Below are positions 27,054 to 35,513 of a stretch of 64,000 nt of DNA, piece after piece. Within the stretch, counting starts at the first letter, position 1. Every line of letters begins with the position of its first letter. The stretch is from positions 1 to 64,000 of the forward strand of contig NZ_CP019312.1 of the NCBI RefSeq assembly GCF_001969365.1, read 5' to 3'. The translations under genes and the position numbers were made by a program. A model generated the notes under the pieces. The model worked only from the letters and a program-made list of their open reading frames with translations, did not search any database and was not told where the DNA came from. This DNA is from Tateyamaria omphalii. GTDB lineage: Bacteria; Pseudomonadota; Alphaproteobacteria; Rhodobacterales; Rhodobacteraceae.

Positions 27054-28916
27054 TCATTTGGTCTGAAGGGCCTCGAGATCAGGATTGTCGCGCGAAAACT
27101 CAACGTAGCGGTCTAGGTCATTTTTCAGGAAAACTGATCCGCAAGCGATACCATCAGAACGAAACTGACTGATGCCTGCTTTTCTGAGGCGGGCAGACAG
27201 TGTGCGGCTCGGCTGACCCATCCGATTGGCCAAGAGCTTAAGGGTTGTGAACTTACCGTGGAACTCGAGAGCGTCGGCTTCCGTGATATATTCGATGACG
27301 GTGGCCGTTTGCGGATTGAACTTTGGAGTCGAGGGCGTTGCGCCACATTTGACCAACGCACGCATACCACCATCGCGATGAAGCCCCACCATGCGCGCGA
27401 ACTCGGCTACCGTTGGATCTGAGGGGCGCTCCGGTCGAACCGCCGCGTCGATATCTGACTTTCGTACGAAGACAGAAGCGTAACCGCTAAGATCTGGGCA
27501 ATGACCCGTTCTAATCTTTCCCTTACGGATAGCGGCGACGATTTGCTCGATGGGAACACGTGCGCGCAGCGCGGCTTGATATATGTGCTCCCATTCGGTT
27601 TCGTCGATGCTCACTTCCTCTGCATCGGAAGTAAGTTCTGCAATTAGCGAAAGACCCTCTTCCGGGTCCCATGGCGACTTCAGCGGCTCTGCTTCGTCAA
27701 ACCGGGTCAACAGACCGCCCTCGACAAGCGCATCGAATTGCTTGCGAGTTGTGTTCATGCGGCGTCGCATTTCGATGGGTCCCACCAGGCGTGAAATCTT
27801 CGCAAGGACCGGTACCGCACTTTGAGCATCAAACGTGAGGCGGGAACACGGGCGAGGATCATCAACCTCTATGAGCCCCTTAGCTGAGAGCAGGCGCCTT
27901 GTGAGTCGTGTGCCGAGGTCCACGCTCGAAGCTGCTGTCGTCACAGAATGTACTCGGCGTTGGGAGATTGCCTTTCCAAGAACAATGTCACCGGGTGCGA
28001 CCGCCCATCTGTCTAAAATGACTTCTCGCATGATGTTTCGAAAAAGATCGCAATCAGGGTCCTCAAGTGTATCCCTCGCAAGCCAGGAATAAAGCTTTCC
28101 AAATGCTTTTTGGGGTTCGTCCAGATGTCCATTTGCAAGCTCAACCAAGTGGACCAGAGCCTTGGATGCAGCGTCCTCATCATGTTTGACGGCATCAAAT
28201 CCAAAGCTTCGCCCCTCAAGAACTTTATCGTCAGCAAGCGGAGCATGATCCTCAAGACGGAGTAACTCTGAGCTCAGGAGACGTACAAATGCAGCCGCAT
28301 TCGCCAGACTGGTTTGGCGAAGCCAAGTTGGGTCTTCACCGGTTTCCAGGCGGTTGTCGAGCCAACGGTCATATTCTGTGATCGCAACTTTTTCCTTCGT
28401 CAGATCGCCGGTAGCCAGTCGCTCATTCAATCTTTGCATCTGTGTTGTCAGATCATACCTCGTGGAAAGCGGACCTTCAGTCCAAAGTGGCTCGAGAGGC
28501 TTGGAGTGCCGTAGGCAAATCGCGACATGGCGTAGGTGCCAGTCGCCGCGCAGTGCCATACTGTTCGCTGGCGACTTCGGCGTCAGCGCGGCGTCCTCCT
28601 TCAGACAGGTAAGGCAACCTCTAATGGTTGGGTTTCTCAAAGCACGTGATACGACCTCGGCGCCGCGAAAGTGAATTCGAACTTTGCCGATGGGCTTGCC
28701 ACTCCATGAGACAAGCTCGCGAACTGCATCTTCTGACAGGCCGTGAAGCTCTTGGATGCGCCTGACAGCTCGATCTTCAGCATTCACAATGGATCTAACC
28801 CCAAGGCCCATTTCGTTGGCAAAAACTGTGAAGGGCAGCCCGTGCATCGATGCAGAGCGTGAAAAGAGCGAAATCAGAGTTTCACGATGTCGTGACGTAG
28901 CGGGGTTGAATAGCAT
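27054..28916 (-). CDS. tniQ: TniQ/TnsD-family target-selection protein of the Tn7-like element
   Basis: A 620-residue protein. The N-terminal TniQ domain includes RHRETLISLFSRSASMHG and a zinc finger with C101, C104, C134 and H137 (RGCLTC...HLRHVAICLRH). Several helix-turn-helix-like segments follow (for example KLLANRMGQPSRTLSARLRKAG), consistent with TnsD-type sequence-specific DNA binding. In Tn7 this protein recognises a chromosomal attachment site and recruits TnsC; here the adjacent tRNA-Arg gene is the expected site. ATG 28916 is chosen because AGAAG precedes it; 28934 is possible. It is on the opposite strand from tnsABC and separate from it. Confidence 0.85.
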   Translation of the reverse strand: MLFNPATSRHRETLISLFSRSASMHGLPFTVFANEMGLGVRSIVNAEDRAVRRIQELHGLSEDAVRELVSWSGKPIGKVRIHFRGAEVVSRALRNPTIRGCLTCLKEDAALTPKSPANSMALRGDWHLRHVAICLRHSKPLEPLWTEGPLSTRYDLTTQMQRLNERLATGDLTKEKVAITEYDRWLDNRLETGEDPTWLRQTSLANAAAFVRLLSSELLRLEDHAPLADDKVLEGRSFGFDAVKHDEDAASKALVHLVELANGHLDEPQKAFGKLYSWLARDTLEDPDCDLFRNIMREVILDRWAVAPGDIVLGKAISQRRVHSVTTAASSVDLGTRLTRRLLSAKGLIEVDDPRPCSRLTFDAQSAVPVLAKISRLVGPIEMRRRMNTTRKQFDALVEGGLLTRFDEAEPLKSPWDPEEGLSLIAELTSDAEEVSIDETEWEHIYQAALRARVPIEQIVAAIRKGKIRTGHCPDLSGYASVFVRKSDIDAAVRPERPSDPTVAEFARMVGLHRDGGMRALVKCGATPSTPKFNPQTATVIEYITEADALEFHGKFTTLKLLANRMGQPSRTLSARLRKAGISQFRSDGIACGSVFLKNDLDRYVEFSRDNPDLEALQTK

Positions 28917-29142
28917 GGTTCTTCTCGGGCACATCAGGTAGGAAAACGGCCGTTCGGGCTTGAAGGTGAATCAATCTTACGAGCGGTTGGCTAGATTTTC
29001 GAGAGCTATGCTGGGCAATTCACTTTGCAACTCTGCCGCCTGCACGGACTGGTGATCGCGTTCTGAAGATCAGAAGGCCCTAAAAGACGTCATATGTCGA
29101 ACTGATGTGGTGGCGTGGGCGTTGTGCCAAGGGAACTCAATT

Positions 29143-29688
29143 ATGGATGATCGCGCTCATTGGCTCTCGTTGTCGTTACGCCTGCCAGTTGAGGGCGTTA
29201 ATGAGTATTTCGCTTCGGAAGAGGCGTGCGAAAACCGTCTCCACGAGATCCGTTGGCCAAATGGACCGATTTGCCCCGCGTGTTCGAAAAAAAACTTTGC
29301 TCGAATAAAGGCGCGAAAACCTTACTCTTGCCGTGAATGCAAAACGCAGTTTTCAATCACCTCAGGCACCGTTCTTCACGGACAGCGTTTGGGATTGAAG
29401 ACGTACCTTTGCCTTGCAGAACAAATCGTCCAGAGTAAAACCCGCGGGTCTTTGCCGACTGTGCATGGAACCAAAGAACGATACGGTATCGCCTATGCGA
29501 CTGCATTCAGGATACGTAATTTGGTGCGCAAGGATCTGTCGCTAGAGAATGGCGGACTTCTCGGATGCTGTATTTGCGTAAATGAACTCGATTTCCCACA
29601 AGATATTGATCCTACGTCCGATGATTACCTCCGTTGGCTTCTCACCGTGCAACAGAGACGTCGCTGGCAGATGCTCGGAATTGAGTAA
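29143..29688 (+). CDS. IS1595-type zinc-ribbon protein lacking a transposase catalytic domain
   Basis: A 181-residue protein with ICPACSKKN and YSCRECKTQFSITSGTVLHGQRLGL, the two CxxC knuckles and following sequence typical of the zinc ribbon at the start of IS1595/ISXO2 transposases. The DDE domain that should follow is absent; the protein ends about 60 residues after a helix-turn-helix-like region (RYGIAYATAFRIRNLVRKDL). It may be a transposon accessory DNA-binding protein or a degraded insertion sequence. It lies between tniQ and tnsA, which favours a role in the element (inference). Confidence 0.7.
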   Translation: MDDRAHWLSLSLRLPVEGVNEYFASEEACENRLHEIRWPNGPICPACSKKNFARIKARKPYSCRECKTQFSITSGTVLHGQRLGLKTYLCLAEQIVQSKTRGSLPTVHGTKERYGIAYATAFRIRNLVRKDLSLENGGLLGCCICVNELDFPQDIDPTSDDYLRWLLTVQQRRRWQMLGIE

Positions 29689-30138
29689 AGTAGATAGCTC
29701 GTCCACACCCTAGTTTGGCGAACTTGCCGATCGCTCTTCCGGAAGCCAAATCCTCGTCCTAATTGCCCTTCAAAGAACGATGCCAAACTCAGTACCTGGG
29801 TCCTTTGGCGTCGGTTTGTGGATGAGAAAGAAGCCACTTTGGCGTGCGAATTTGAATAGGAGGAAGGGTTTCAACCTGTTGATATAAAATAAGAATTGAC
29901 TCGACACGCCGCGCGATGAACGTTTCTCGGCGACCCCGCATCTCACATGGTCGATTTCACGGCAGAGGTGCGGAAACAAAAAACGGCGCGCCAAAAGGCG
30001 CGCCGAACAAGGCGGGGCTGATGCCCGATAACCCTTGCCAGCGTAGAGACCAAAAATGGTCCAGGCAAGCGCAATGTCGGCTCCGCAGAACGTAACAGTA
30101 AACACCTGAAAGAGTGATCTTTCGGAAACGGAGAAGTC
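29689..30138. other. Leader region upstream of tnsA
   Basis: No supported protein gene in 450 bp. It holds a strong leftward terminator-like hairpin (29984-30005) and an A-rich palindrome GACCAAAAATGGTC (30049-30062). A small minus-strand RNA between about 30006 and 30138 is possible but unproven. Confidence 0.4.
29977..30005 (-). terminator. Rho-independent terminator reading leftward
   Basis: Perfect 9-bp stem CGGCGCGCC (29984-29992) with GGCGCGCCG (29997-30005) and an AAAA loop. On the minus strand it is followed by a run of six T. No minus-strand gene to its right is known, since tnsA starts on the plus strand at 30139. Confidence 0.6.
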
Positions 30139-30879
30139 ATGCCCTACCCAATGGACTGGGACCCAACACCAGTAAAAACAAAAAAGTTGCCACCGCTTAA
30201 GGTGCCCGCTCCCCTCGGTGTTCTTCCGTACAGAGGCGCGCGAAACCCCATGACACGGAGCAATGCCGCGCATCGTGTTTCCCTTGCCATGTCGACGCCC
30301 GCAACAAAGGGGCAGCCGCAGATTTATCATTTTGAGTCCGAGGGTGAATTCTCTGTTGCCCTGGAAGCGTCGCTTGATCCTGACTTTCATGGATTGGAGG
30401 TTCTGCTACCACCCATCCGTTACCCATGGAGATACAACAAACGGGGGTACCGCGATCACTATTTCGATCTGCGGATCACCATGAATGACGGCTACCGGAT
30501 TGCCGCATACGTCAAGAACGGTAAGGGTTTGCGAACTGAGCGCGTGCAGGAAGAGATTGACGCTATTTTCTCTTGTGTCGATGACCGTTTCGCGGACGAG
30601 ACCATTGTCGTGAATACAGACAATTACTCGCGCGCCCGTCGCGATAATCTGCGGCGAATGTGGTACCTTCACGGGTTGAAAAACCCGAGCGATGACGAAG
30701 CCGTTTCCGAGATTGCCCATAGAGTGTCGTTTTGGCTCATGTCAGACCTCATTGATCAATGTCCGCTTCCCCGAGTGAACGCTTGGAGGTCCTGTATGCG
30801 CCTCATCGCTCAGGGGGTTTTGGAGGCCGATTGGGATGCGGTTATCAATCGCCATTCTCGGGTGTGGCTGGCGGAATGA
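30139..30879 (+). CDS. tnsA: TnsA-like transposon endonuclease
   Basis: A 246-residue protein. The core HFESEGEFSVALEASLDPDF (E68/E70), DHYFDLRITMNDG (D110) and IAAYVKNG (K126) corresponds to the E...D...xK restriction-enzyme-like active site of TnsA, which cuts the 5' ends of the transposon so that it moves by cut-and-paste. The C-terminal ~100 residues are helical and would contact TnsC. ATG 30139 follows GGAG. Its stop overlaps the tnsB ATG by 4 bp. Confidence 0.8.
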   Translation: MPYPMDWDPTPVKTKKLPPLKVPAPLGVLPYRGARNPMTRSNAAHRVSLAMSTPATKGQPQIYHFESEGEFSVALEASLDPDFHGLEVLLPPIRYPWRYNKRGYRDHYFDLRITMNDGYRIAAYVKNGKGLRTERVQEEIDAIFSCVDDRFADETIVVNTDNYSRARRDNLRRMWYLHGLKNPSDDEAVSEIAHRVSFWLMSDLIDQCPLPRVNAWRSCMRLIAQGVLEADWDAVINRHSRVWLAE

Positions 30880-33035
30880 CCTATCGCCCCAAATACAAGG
30901 TGACAGACGGATCGGATTTGATACTTGACGGGCATACATGGCGCGTCGAGGTGAAAGACCGTGACGGATATCTTGTATCTGGGGCAGATGGAGAACAGAC
31001 CACCCTTGGCTACCAGCGTGTCGATCGTGCGATCGAGAATAATAAGTGTGAAGTCATCACGCCGAAGGAGGCCGAGAACCAACGGCAGCTCCTAGAGTTC
31101 ACTGGTGGCTTTGGAAACATCGATCAAACTCCTGACATTGAGCAACGAAACGCGCGCGCCCGCCAAGCATTGATTATGGCTATGGATCGCCTCGAAAAAG
31201 AGGGCCAGAAGCTCACACACCGGTACCTCGACCGGGTTCCTGTTCGCAAAGCCCTTTACCGTTCAGCAATTGAAATTTCGGGCGACGTGAGCTTGTTCGC
31301 TGACGTGAACATCGGTCCTACCCGTCGAAGTGGCGACGAGCCGGAGACGGTAGTTCCCAAGGGGCGGACCTTGGCAAAGCTGCGAGAGCTATACATTCGT
31401 TTTAACCGCAACCCGGTCGTTCTGATTAATCGTCACAACAAGAAGGGCGTTCACGATCCAGAGCGCGCCTGCAAGCTATCAGAATGGCAGAAGAGCGTTG
31501 TTCGCTACATTCTCGGTGCGTTCCAGTCTCCCTCCAAAATTGACCTGGCACGGCTTTATCGACTTGCCTGCGCGAAGCTTCAGGTGCCCGAAGAAGAAGC
31601 CGTTCGAAATGTTGGGCATCCCTCTATCACCACTGTCCGAAATTGGTTGGCTGGTGTTCCTTCGCTGGCTCAGCAAATCGGCCGCAACGGGCTCCGTCAC
31701 ACCAAGAACACGGCTGGTGGTGGCGCGACTGAAATCAGAGCATTTATGTTCGGCGAGCGTGCAGCGATGGATCAGGCGTATCTGTCTATATTTGTCGACA
31801 CGACCGGTAAGATCAAAGCGAAGATCATCAAGGCAGAGGATGCATCTAAAGCTTTCGAGGAAGGCGAACTGATCAGGATTTGGTTGCACGTGATGATTGA
31901 TGTCGCGACTAGGCTTCCGCTCGGTTGGATCATTTCGGAAACTGCCCATTCAGATCAATCCATGGCACTGTTGCGAATGGCGACACGCGACAAGTCTCGC
32001 GAGGTGGTGAAGTACAAGTGCCGCCAAGAAGCCGCTCCGCCCGCTGGCCTTCTCATGACCGTTGCTGATAATGGGAGCGCGACACGCAACGGACCGGTGT
32101 ACGCCGCGCAGATGGGCATGGGCACCGTGGCGCAACTAGGTCGTACACACCATTCGAATGACAATACTCATATCGAACGGCTGATTGGCTCGATCGAGTG
32201 GGACGTCTTGCGTTTCGAAAAGGGCTATGTCGGTGGTCGACCAGGCGCTCTTCCTGGCGCGGATCCCGTCGCGGATGCCCGTCTGACACCCAATGATGTT
32301 ATGGCGGTAATTACTCGATATCTGGTGGATGAATACGCTCACACGGAGCACCGGGGTACAGGCATGTTCAAGGCAACTCCGTGGGAAAAATTCGAGCAGA
32401 CAATTGAAGATTACGGCCCGATAGAGCCTCCAAGCCCGGAAGCGCGGCGGTTGTATTTAGGTTACAAGAAGACCGTGAGTACGACGTCTGAAGGCGTTCT
32501 GTTCAGCCATTTACCATACAATTCTCATGAACTGCTGAAGTTTCATGATGATACGCCAAAAAAGGTCAACGTCTATCTTGACCCAGATTTCATTGATGAA
32601 GTCACGGTTCAGCCCGTGCGCGGCAAGAAGATCATCAAAGCCGAACTCTCCATGACGGCATTGAAAGACCTGACATTCGAAGAGGCCGCCAAGGTAATGT
32701 CGGATGCGGCCCAAGGCAATCCGGATAGGCGCAGGATCAATGACGAGATGGTCAGACAGGCAAGGCGCGATCGCGTCGATCTTTCAGGTATGCTGCCCGA
32801 TCCTAATCTGCCAGAAAGCTACCGGACCTTGGCGCAACTCGAGAAAAAGGCCGAGGCGCTTACGCATGTCGGCTTCGAGCCCGATCGGTCCTACTCGAAA
32901 GCTGTGGCGCCAGGGACGATTACGAAGCGGCGTAAGCCCAAGCCCTTCGCCATCGAGAGAACAGAGGCGCACAAAGATCGCACGGATCCAGGTGTCTCCG
33001 GGCGGTTGAAACCTATCACGGAAAGCAAACTATGA
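30876..33035 (+). CDS. tnsB: TnsB-like DDE transposase
   Basis: A 719-residue retroviral-integrase-fold transposase. Catalytic residues are D342 (HVMIDVATRLPLGW), D398 (VADNGSA) and E434 (HIERLIGS), a D,D-35-E spacing. A winged-helix DNA-binding part precedes it and a Mu-type beta-barrel domain follows (around residues 510-600). It joins the 3' ends to target DNA and binds the repeated boxes at both transposon ends. ATG 30876 is chosen over a longer upstream frame because it overlaps the tnsA stop (ATGA). Same operon as tnsA and tnsC. Confidence 0.93.
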   Translation: MTYRPKYKVTDGSDLILDGHTWRVEVKDRDGYLVSGADGEQTTLGYQRVDRAIENNKCEVITPKEAENQRQLLEFTGGFGNIDQTPDIEQRNARARQALIMAMDRLEKEGQKLTHRYLDRVPVRKALYRSAIEISGDVSLFADVNIGPTRRSGDEPETVVPKGRTLAKLRELYIRFNRNPVVLINRHNKKGVHDPERACKLSEWQKSVVRYILGAFQSPSKIDLARLYRLACAKLQVPEEEAVRNVGHPSITTVRNWLAGVPSLAQQIGRNGLRHTKNTAGGGATEIRAFMFGERAAMDQAYLSIFVDTTGKIKAKIIKAEDASKAFEEGELIRIWLHVMIDVATRLPLGWIISETAHSDQSMALLRMATRDKSREVVKYKCRQEAAPPAGLLMTVADNGSATRNGPVYAAQMGMGTVAQLGRTHHSNDNTHIERLIGSIEWDVLRFEKGYVGGRPGALPGADPVADARLTPNDVMAVITRYLVDEYAHTEHRGTGMFKATPWEKFEQTIEDYGPIEPPSPEARRLYLGYKKTVSTTSEGVLFSHLPYNSHELLKFHDDTPKKVNVYLDPDFIDEVTVQPVRGKKIIKAELSMTALKDLTFEEAAKVMSDAAQGNPDRRRINDEMVRQARRDRVDLSGMLPDPNLPESYRTLAQLEKKAEALTHVGFEPDRSYSKAVAPGTITKRRKPKPFAIERTEAHKDRTDPGVSGRLKPITESKL

Positions 33036-33997
33036 GCTCGTTCATCATCCCCGAAATCGTGAATTCCGCTGAGACATTTAACGGAAAGCTCTTTCCTCTT
33101 CCGCGTGCCGCGCAGCTTGAAAGAGTTTTCGCTGAAATGTTCAGCCGGCACTTGGGAAACTTGCGGGGAGGGGATTACTTCGAGTCCGAGGTGTTGGTCG
33201 TCACGGGGAAAAGTGGCGCCGGCAAATCTACGGAGATCATGAATCTTCTTAAAAACTTCAATACAAGTGGTGCGATGCTGCCCACCGGGCAGCCAGTTCG
33301 CATGGTTGCTTGTGAACTCAACCGCAAGGATAATTGGAAGGTACTTGGACAAAAGACCCTCACGAACATGCGCTATCCAGTGTCCGATAGGGCACGCCTT
33401 ACTCAGCCCGAAACTTGGGCCCGTGTTGTACAACAGGGAGCGGAGCACGGTGTCATCGGGATCAACTACGATGAGATGCAGCATATTCTTGCCAAAAAGA
33501 GCGAAGAAGCGCTCGAGGCAGAACTCGACTCTTTCAAGTCAATTCTGAAGTCCAAACGCTGGCCATTCCTGCTCATACTGTCTGGGCTACCAGAGATCAA
33601 CGAACCGGTGCGCGTGTTCGAGCAGCTTTGTCGAAAGGTTACCTACATCCATTTCGAGGATATCGACTACGATAAGGAAGAGATCACTGTGCAGGAAATC
33701 GTGACAAGTTATGCGATGAAGGTCGGCCTTCAGGTCGAAGATGACCTGAACACGCGAGACTTCATCCATCGCCTGACCACTGCGGCTGCGTTTCGGTGGG
33801 GTCTTGTCTGCGAGATCACGACCAAGGCAGTCGAACGTGCCTTAGTCGCACAGTCACCGCATCTGACGAAAGATCACTTTGTTGATGCGTGGGTCATGAA
33901 GACAAATGTGAACAGGGCAGCTACGCCCTTCACACATGATAACTACGCGACATTGTTCCGCAGGGAGCAACCGTTCCACGCTTCCCTCACCACCTAA
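33032..33997 (+). CDS. tnsC: TnsC-like AAA+ transposition regulator
   Basis: A 321-residue AAA+ ATPase with Walker A GKSGAGKST at residues 59-67, Walker B region GVIGINYDEMQHI at about 144-156 and sensor-type LLILSGLPEIN at about 182-192. TnsC assembles on target DNA marked by TniQ/TnsD and activates TnsAB. Length suits the short TniB/TnsC group. ATG 33032 overlaps the tnsB stop (ATGA). A terminator follows 28 bp after its stop. Confidence 0.92.
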   Translation: MSSFIIPEIVNSAETFNGKLFPLPRAAQLERVFAEMFSRHLGNLRGGDYFESEVLVVTGKSGAGKSTEIMNLLKNFNTSGAMLPTGQPVRMVACELNRKDNWKVLGQKTLTNMRYPVSDRARLTQPETWARVVQQGAEHGVIGINYDEMQHILAKKSEEALEAELDSFKSILKSKRWPFLLILSGLPEINEPVRVFEQLCRKVTYIHFEDIDYDKEEITVQEIVTSYAMKVGLQVEDDLNTRDFIHRLTTAAAFRWGLVCEITTKAVERALVAQSPHLTKDHFVDAWVMKTNVNRAATPFTHDNYATLFRREQPFHASLTT

Positions 33998-34025
33998 ATC
34001 GGCCCCCGATTAGATTTGACAAGAA

Positions 34026-34048
34026 CCCGCGCCCGGCGCGGGTTTTTT
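34026..34048 (+). terminator. Rho-independent terminator after tnsC
   Basis: Stem CCCGCGC (34026-34032) and GCGCGGG (34036-34042) with a 3-nt loop, then TTTTTT (34043-34048). It ends the tnsABC transcript just before the right end of the element. Confidence 0.93.
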
Positions 34049-34097
34049 CGTTCTTGATGCGGGCTCCCAACTTTTTTCGATTTTTTCAATTTTTTTT

Positions 34098-34242
34098 CTG
34101 CGCATGCTTCTGGTTGGCTGCGCATGCTTCATGTTTTCCGCCGTCTTGGAGTGGTGGAAAAAGTGGCGTACTTTCAGAGTCCTACTCATTTGCTTGTCAG
34201 AGGGGTATCCTTCATCTGCGCACGCTTCTGCGTTTTCTTGCT
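34098..34242 (-). repeat. Right end of the Tn7-like element: three TnsB-type boxes and terminal inverted repeat
   Basis: Boxes related to the complement of AGAAGCGTGCGCAA occur at 34098-34111 (CTGCGCATGCTTCT), 34118-34131 (CTGCGCATGCTTCA) and 34216-34229 (CTGCGCACGCTTCT). The last belongs to the 27-bp terminal repeat 34216-34242. Spread boxes here and close-set boxes at the other end parallel the asymmetric ends of Tn7. The gap 33998-34308 has no gene. Confidence 0.83.
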
Positions 34243-34308
34243 GGGGATATGGGTCGCCCCGCGTGTCAGCCAGGTGACCATGTCAGTTTGCATATCGTGG
34301 AGTGGGCC

Positions 34309-34695
34309 ATGTCAAAGCGGTTGATTGCCGGGTTTTGGGACGCGATGGCGTCAAATGATTTCACACATGCAAGCACGTGGCTGCACCCCGAGTTTGAATA
34401 TTACATGCCCCAGACCCGCGAATATTTGCGCGGCCGTACCGCGTTTGCCGCGTTGAACGACGCATACCCGACGGAAGGAACGTGGGTCTTTGCGGTGCGG
34501 TCGATCGTGGCTGACGGCGACGCTGTTGTGTCGGATGTCGAGGTGACGGACGGCACGGTTGAAGCGCGCGCCGTCACGTTTCACACCGTTAAAGACGGCC
34601 TGATCCTGCGCCAAAAGGAGTATTGGCCGGATCCTTACCCGGCGCCGGGCTGGCGCGCGCCGTGGCGCCAGATTGTGGACGCCCCGCCGTTCTAA
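34309..34695 (+). CDS. SnoaL-like/NTF2-fold protein
   Basis: A 128-residue single-domain protein: MSKRLIAGFWDAMASNDF, WLHPEFEYYMPQTREYLRGR and WVFAVRSIVADGDAVVSDVEVTDGTVEARAVTFHTVKDGLI, the pattern of SnoaL-like polyketide-cyclase/ketosteroid-isomerase folds. Substrate unknown. ATG 34309 follows GGAG; the upstream open frame crosses the transposon end and is not real. It is the first core gene right of the transposon, so before insertion it lay just downstream of tRNA-Arg. Confidence 0.85.
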   Translation: MSKRLIAGFWDAMASNDFTHASTWLHPEFEYYMPQTREYLRGRTAFAALNDAYPTEGTWVFAVRSIVADGDAVVSDVEVTDGTVEARAVTFHTVKDGLILRQKEYWPDPYPAPGWRAPWRQIVDAPPF

Positions 34696-34748
34696 GGCAG
34701 CGTGCCGTCATTTGGTGACCGGGTTGGACAGGCAAAGGCCAGACCAAT

Positions 34749-35513
34749 TCAACCAAAGACAAGTCCGCCGTCGACGATCAGGTTTTGCCCCGTCACGGCG
34801 CGCGCCCACGGGCTGGCGAAAAACAGGACCGCATCTGCGGCCTCGTCCGGGGTGGTCACGGACCGGAGCGGTGTGCTGCCTGCGATCAGGTCGAACACGG
34901 CGTCCGGCGTTGCGGCACTGGCGTCCGTCGTGCGCAGCAGGCCGCCCGAGACCATGTTGACCGTGATGCCTTTTGGCCCCAGTTCAGCCGCGGCGGTGCG
35001 GGTCAGCGCCAGAAGCGCTGCCTTGGCCGAGGTGTAGTCATGGTAGGGCACCACCGGGTTTTGCACCAAGTTGGTGCCGATGGTGATGATCCGGCCGAAA
35101 CCGGCCTGCTCCATGGCCGGTGCCGCAGCCTGGATCACGTTCAGCGCGCCGATCACTGCGGTGTCGTGCTGTGCCAGAAGCGCCTTGGGTGAAAGCGTGT
35201 AGAGCGTGTCGCGGGCGTCGCCATTGAAGCTGTAGTCGGCGAGCGCGTTGTGCACGACCGTTGTGATCGGACCGAAGGTGTCTTTGGCGGTGTCGATCAT
35301 GGTGCGGATCTGATCGGCGTCCGTGATGTCTGCCTGGATCGCCTGCGCGCGTGGGCCAAGCTTGGATGCGAGCGTTTTGGCCTGTGTCCGGCTGTTGCGG
35401 TAGTTGAGGATGACCTGCGCCCCTTCGCGCGCGAAGGCGGTGGCGATGGCCGCACCGAGGCCGCGGCCTGCGCCGGTGACAAGGACGGTTTGCTGGTCGA
35501 GGGGGAGGGTCAT
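34749..35513 (-). CDS. Short-chain dehydrogenase/reductase (FabG-like)
   Basis: A 254-residue NAD(P)-dependent SDR. Cofactor motif TGAGRGLGAAIA near residues 14-25, NYRN at the end of beta2 suggesting NADP, and the active-site segment YHDYTSAKAA with Tyr and Lys. Usual length for 3-oxoacyl-ACP reductase-like SDRs; the substrate is not known. ATG 35513 overlaps the thiD stop by 4 bp, so it is the last gene of the thiM-thiE-thiD operon. Confidence 0.9.
   Translation of the reverse strand: MTLPLDQQTVLVTGAGRGLGAAIATAFAREGAQVILNYRNSRTQAKTLASKLGPRAQAIQADITDADQIRTMIDTAKDTFGPITTVVHNALADYSFNGDARDTLYTLSPKALLAQHDTAVIGALNVIQAAAPAMEQAGFGRIITIGTNLVQNPVVPYHDYTSAKAALLALTRTAAAELGPKGITVNMVSGGLLRTTDASAATPDAVFDLIAGSTPLRSVTTPDEAADAVLFFASPWARAVTGQNLIVDGGLVFG

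Larger units (their letters stand above)
4465..34242. mobile_element. Tn7-like transposon (~29.8 kb) inserted downstream of tRNA-Arg, with defence-rich cargo
   Basis: The ends are a 27-bp inverted repeat at 4465-4491 and 34216-34242 with 25 of 27 positions matching. Both ends carry repeated copies of AGAAGCGTGCGCAA or its complement (4478-4491, 4500-4513; 34098-34111, 34118-34131, 34216-34229), the layout expected of TnsB-binding sites. The flanking 5-mers are GGGGG (4460-4464) and GGGGA (34243-34247), a near match to a 5-bp target duplication. CTGGGG also occurs at both junctions (4458-4463 and 34241-34246), so exact ends are uncertain by a few bases. The element encodes TnsA, TnsB, TnsC and a TniQ/TnsD protein. 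Core genes lie directly on both sides. The ends do not start with the classical TGT of Tn7. Confidence 0.87.

Noticed and set aside
29770..30390. Minus-strand ORF overlapping the tnsA leader and 5' part of tnsA
   Set aside because: It reads antisense through tnsA and a terminator hairpin; a short hydrophobic stretch around 30050-30100 is not enough to support a gene.
4465..34242. Possibility of a CRISPR-associated transposon
   Set aside because: No cas effector gene and no repeat-spacer array was seen. The TniQ is long and TnsD-like, as expected for protein-guided targeting.
34054..34308. N-terminal extension of the SnoaL-like gene
   Set aside because: The extension runs through the transposon right end and its TnsB boxes; the ATG at 34309 has a ribosome site and starts the conserved domain.
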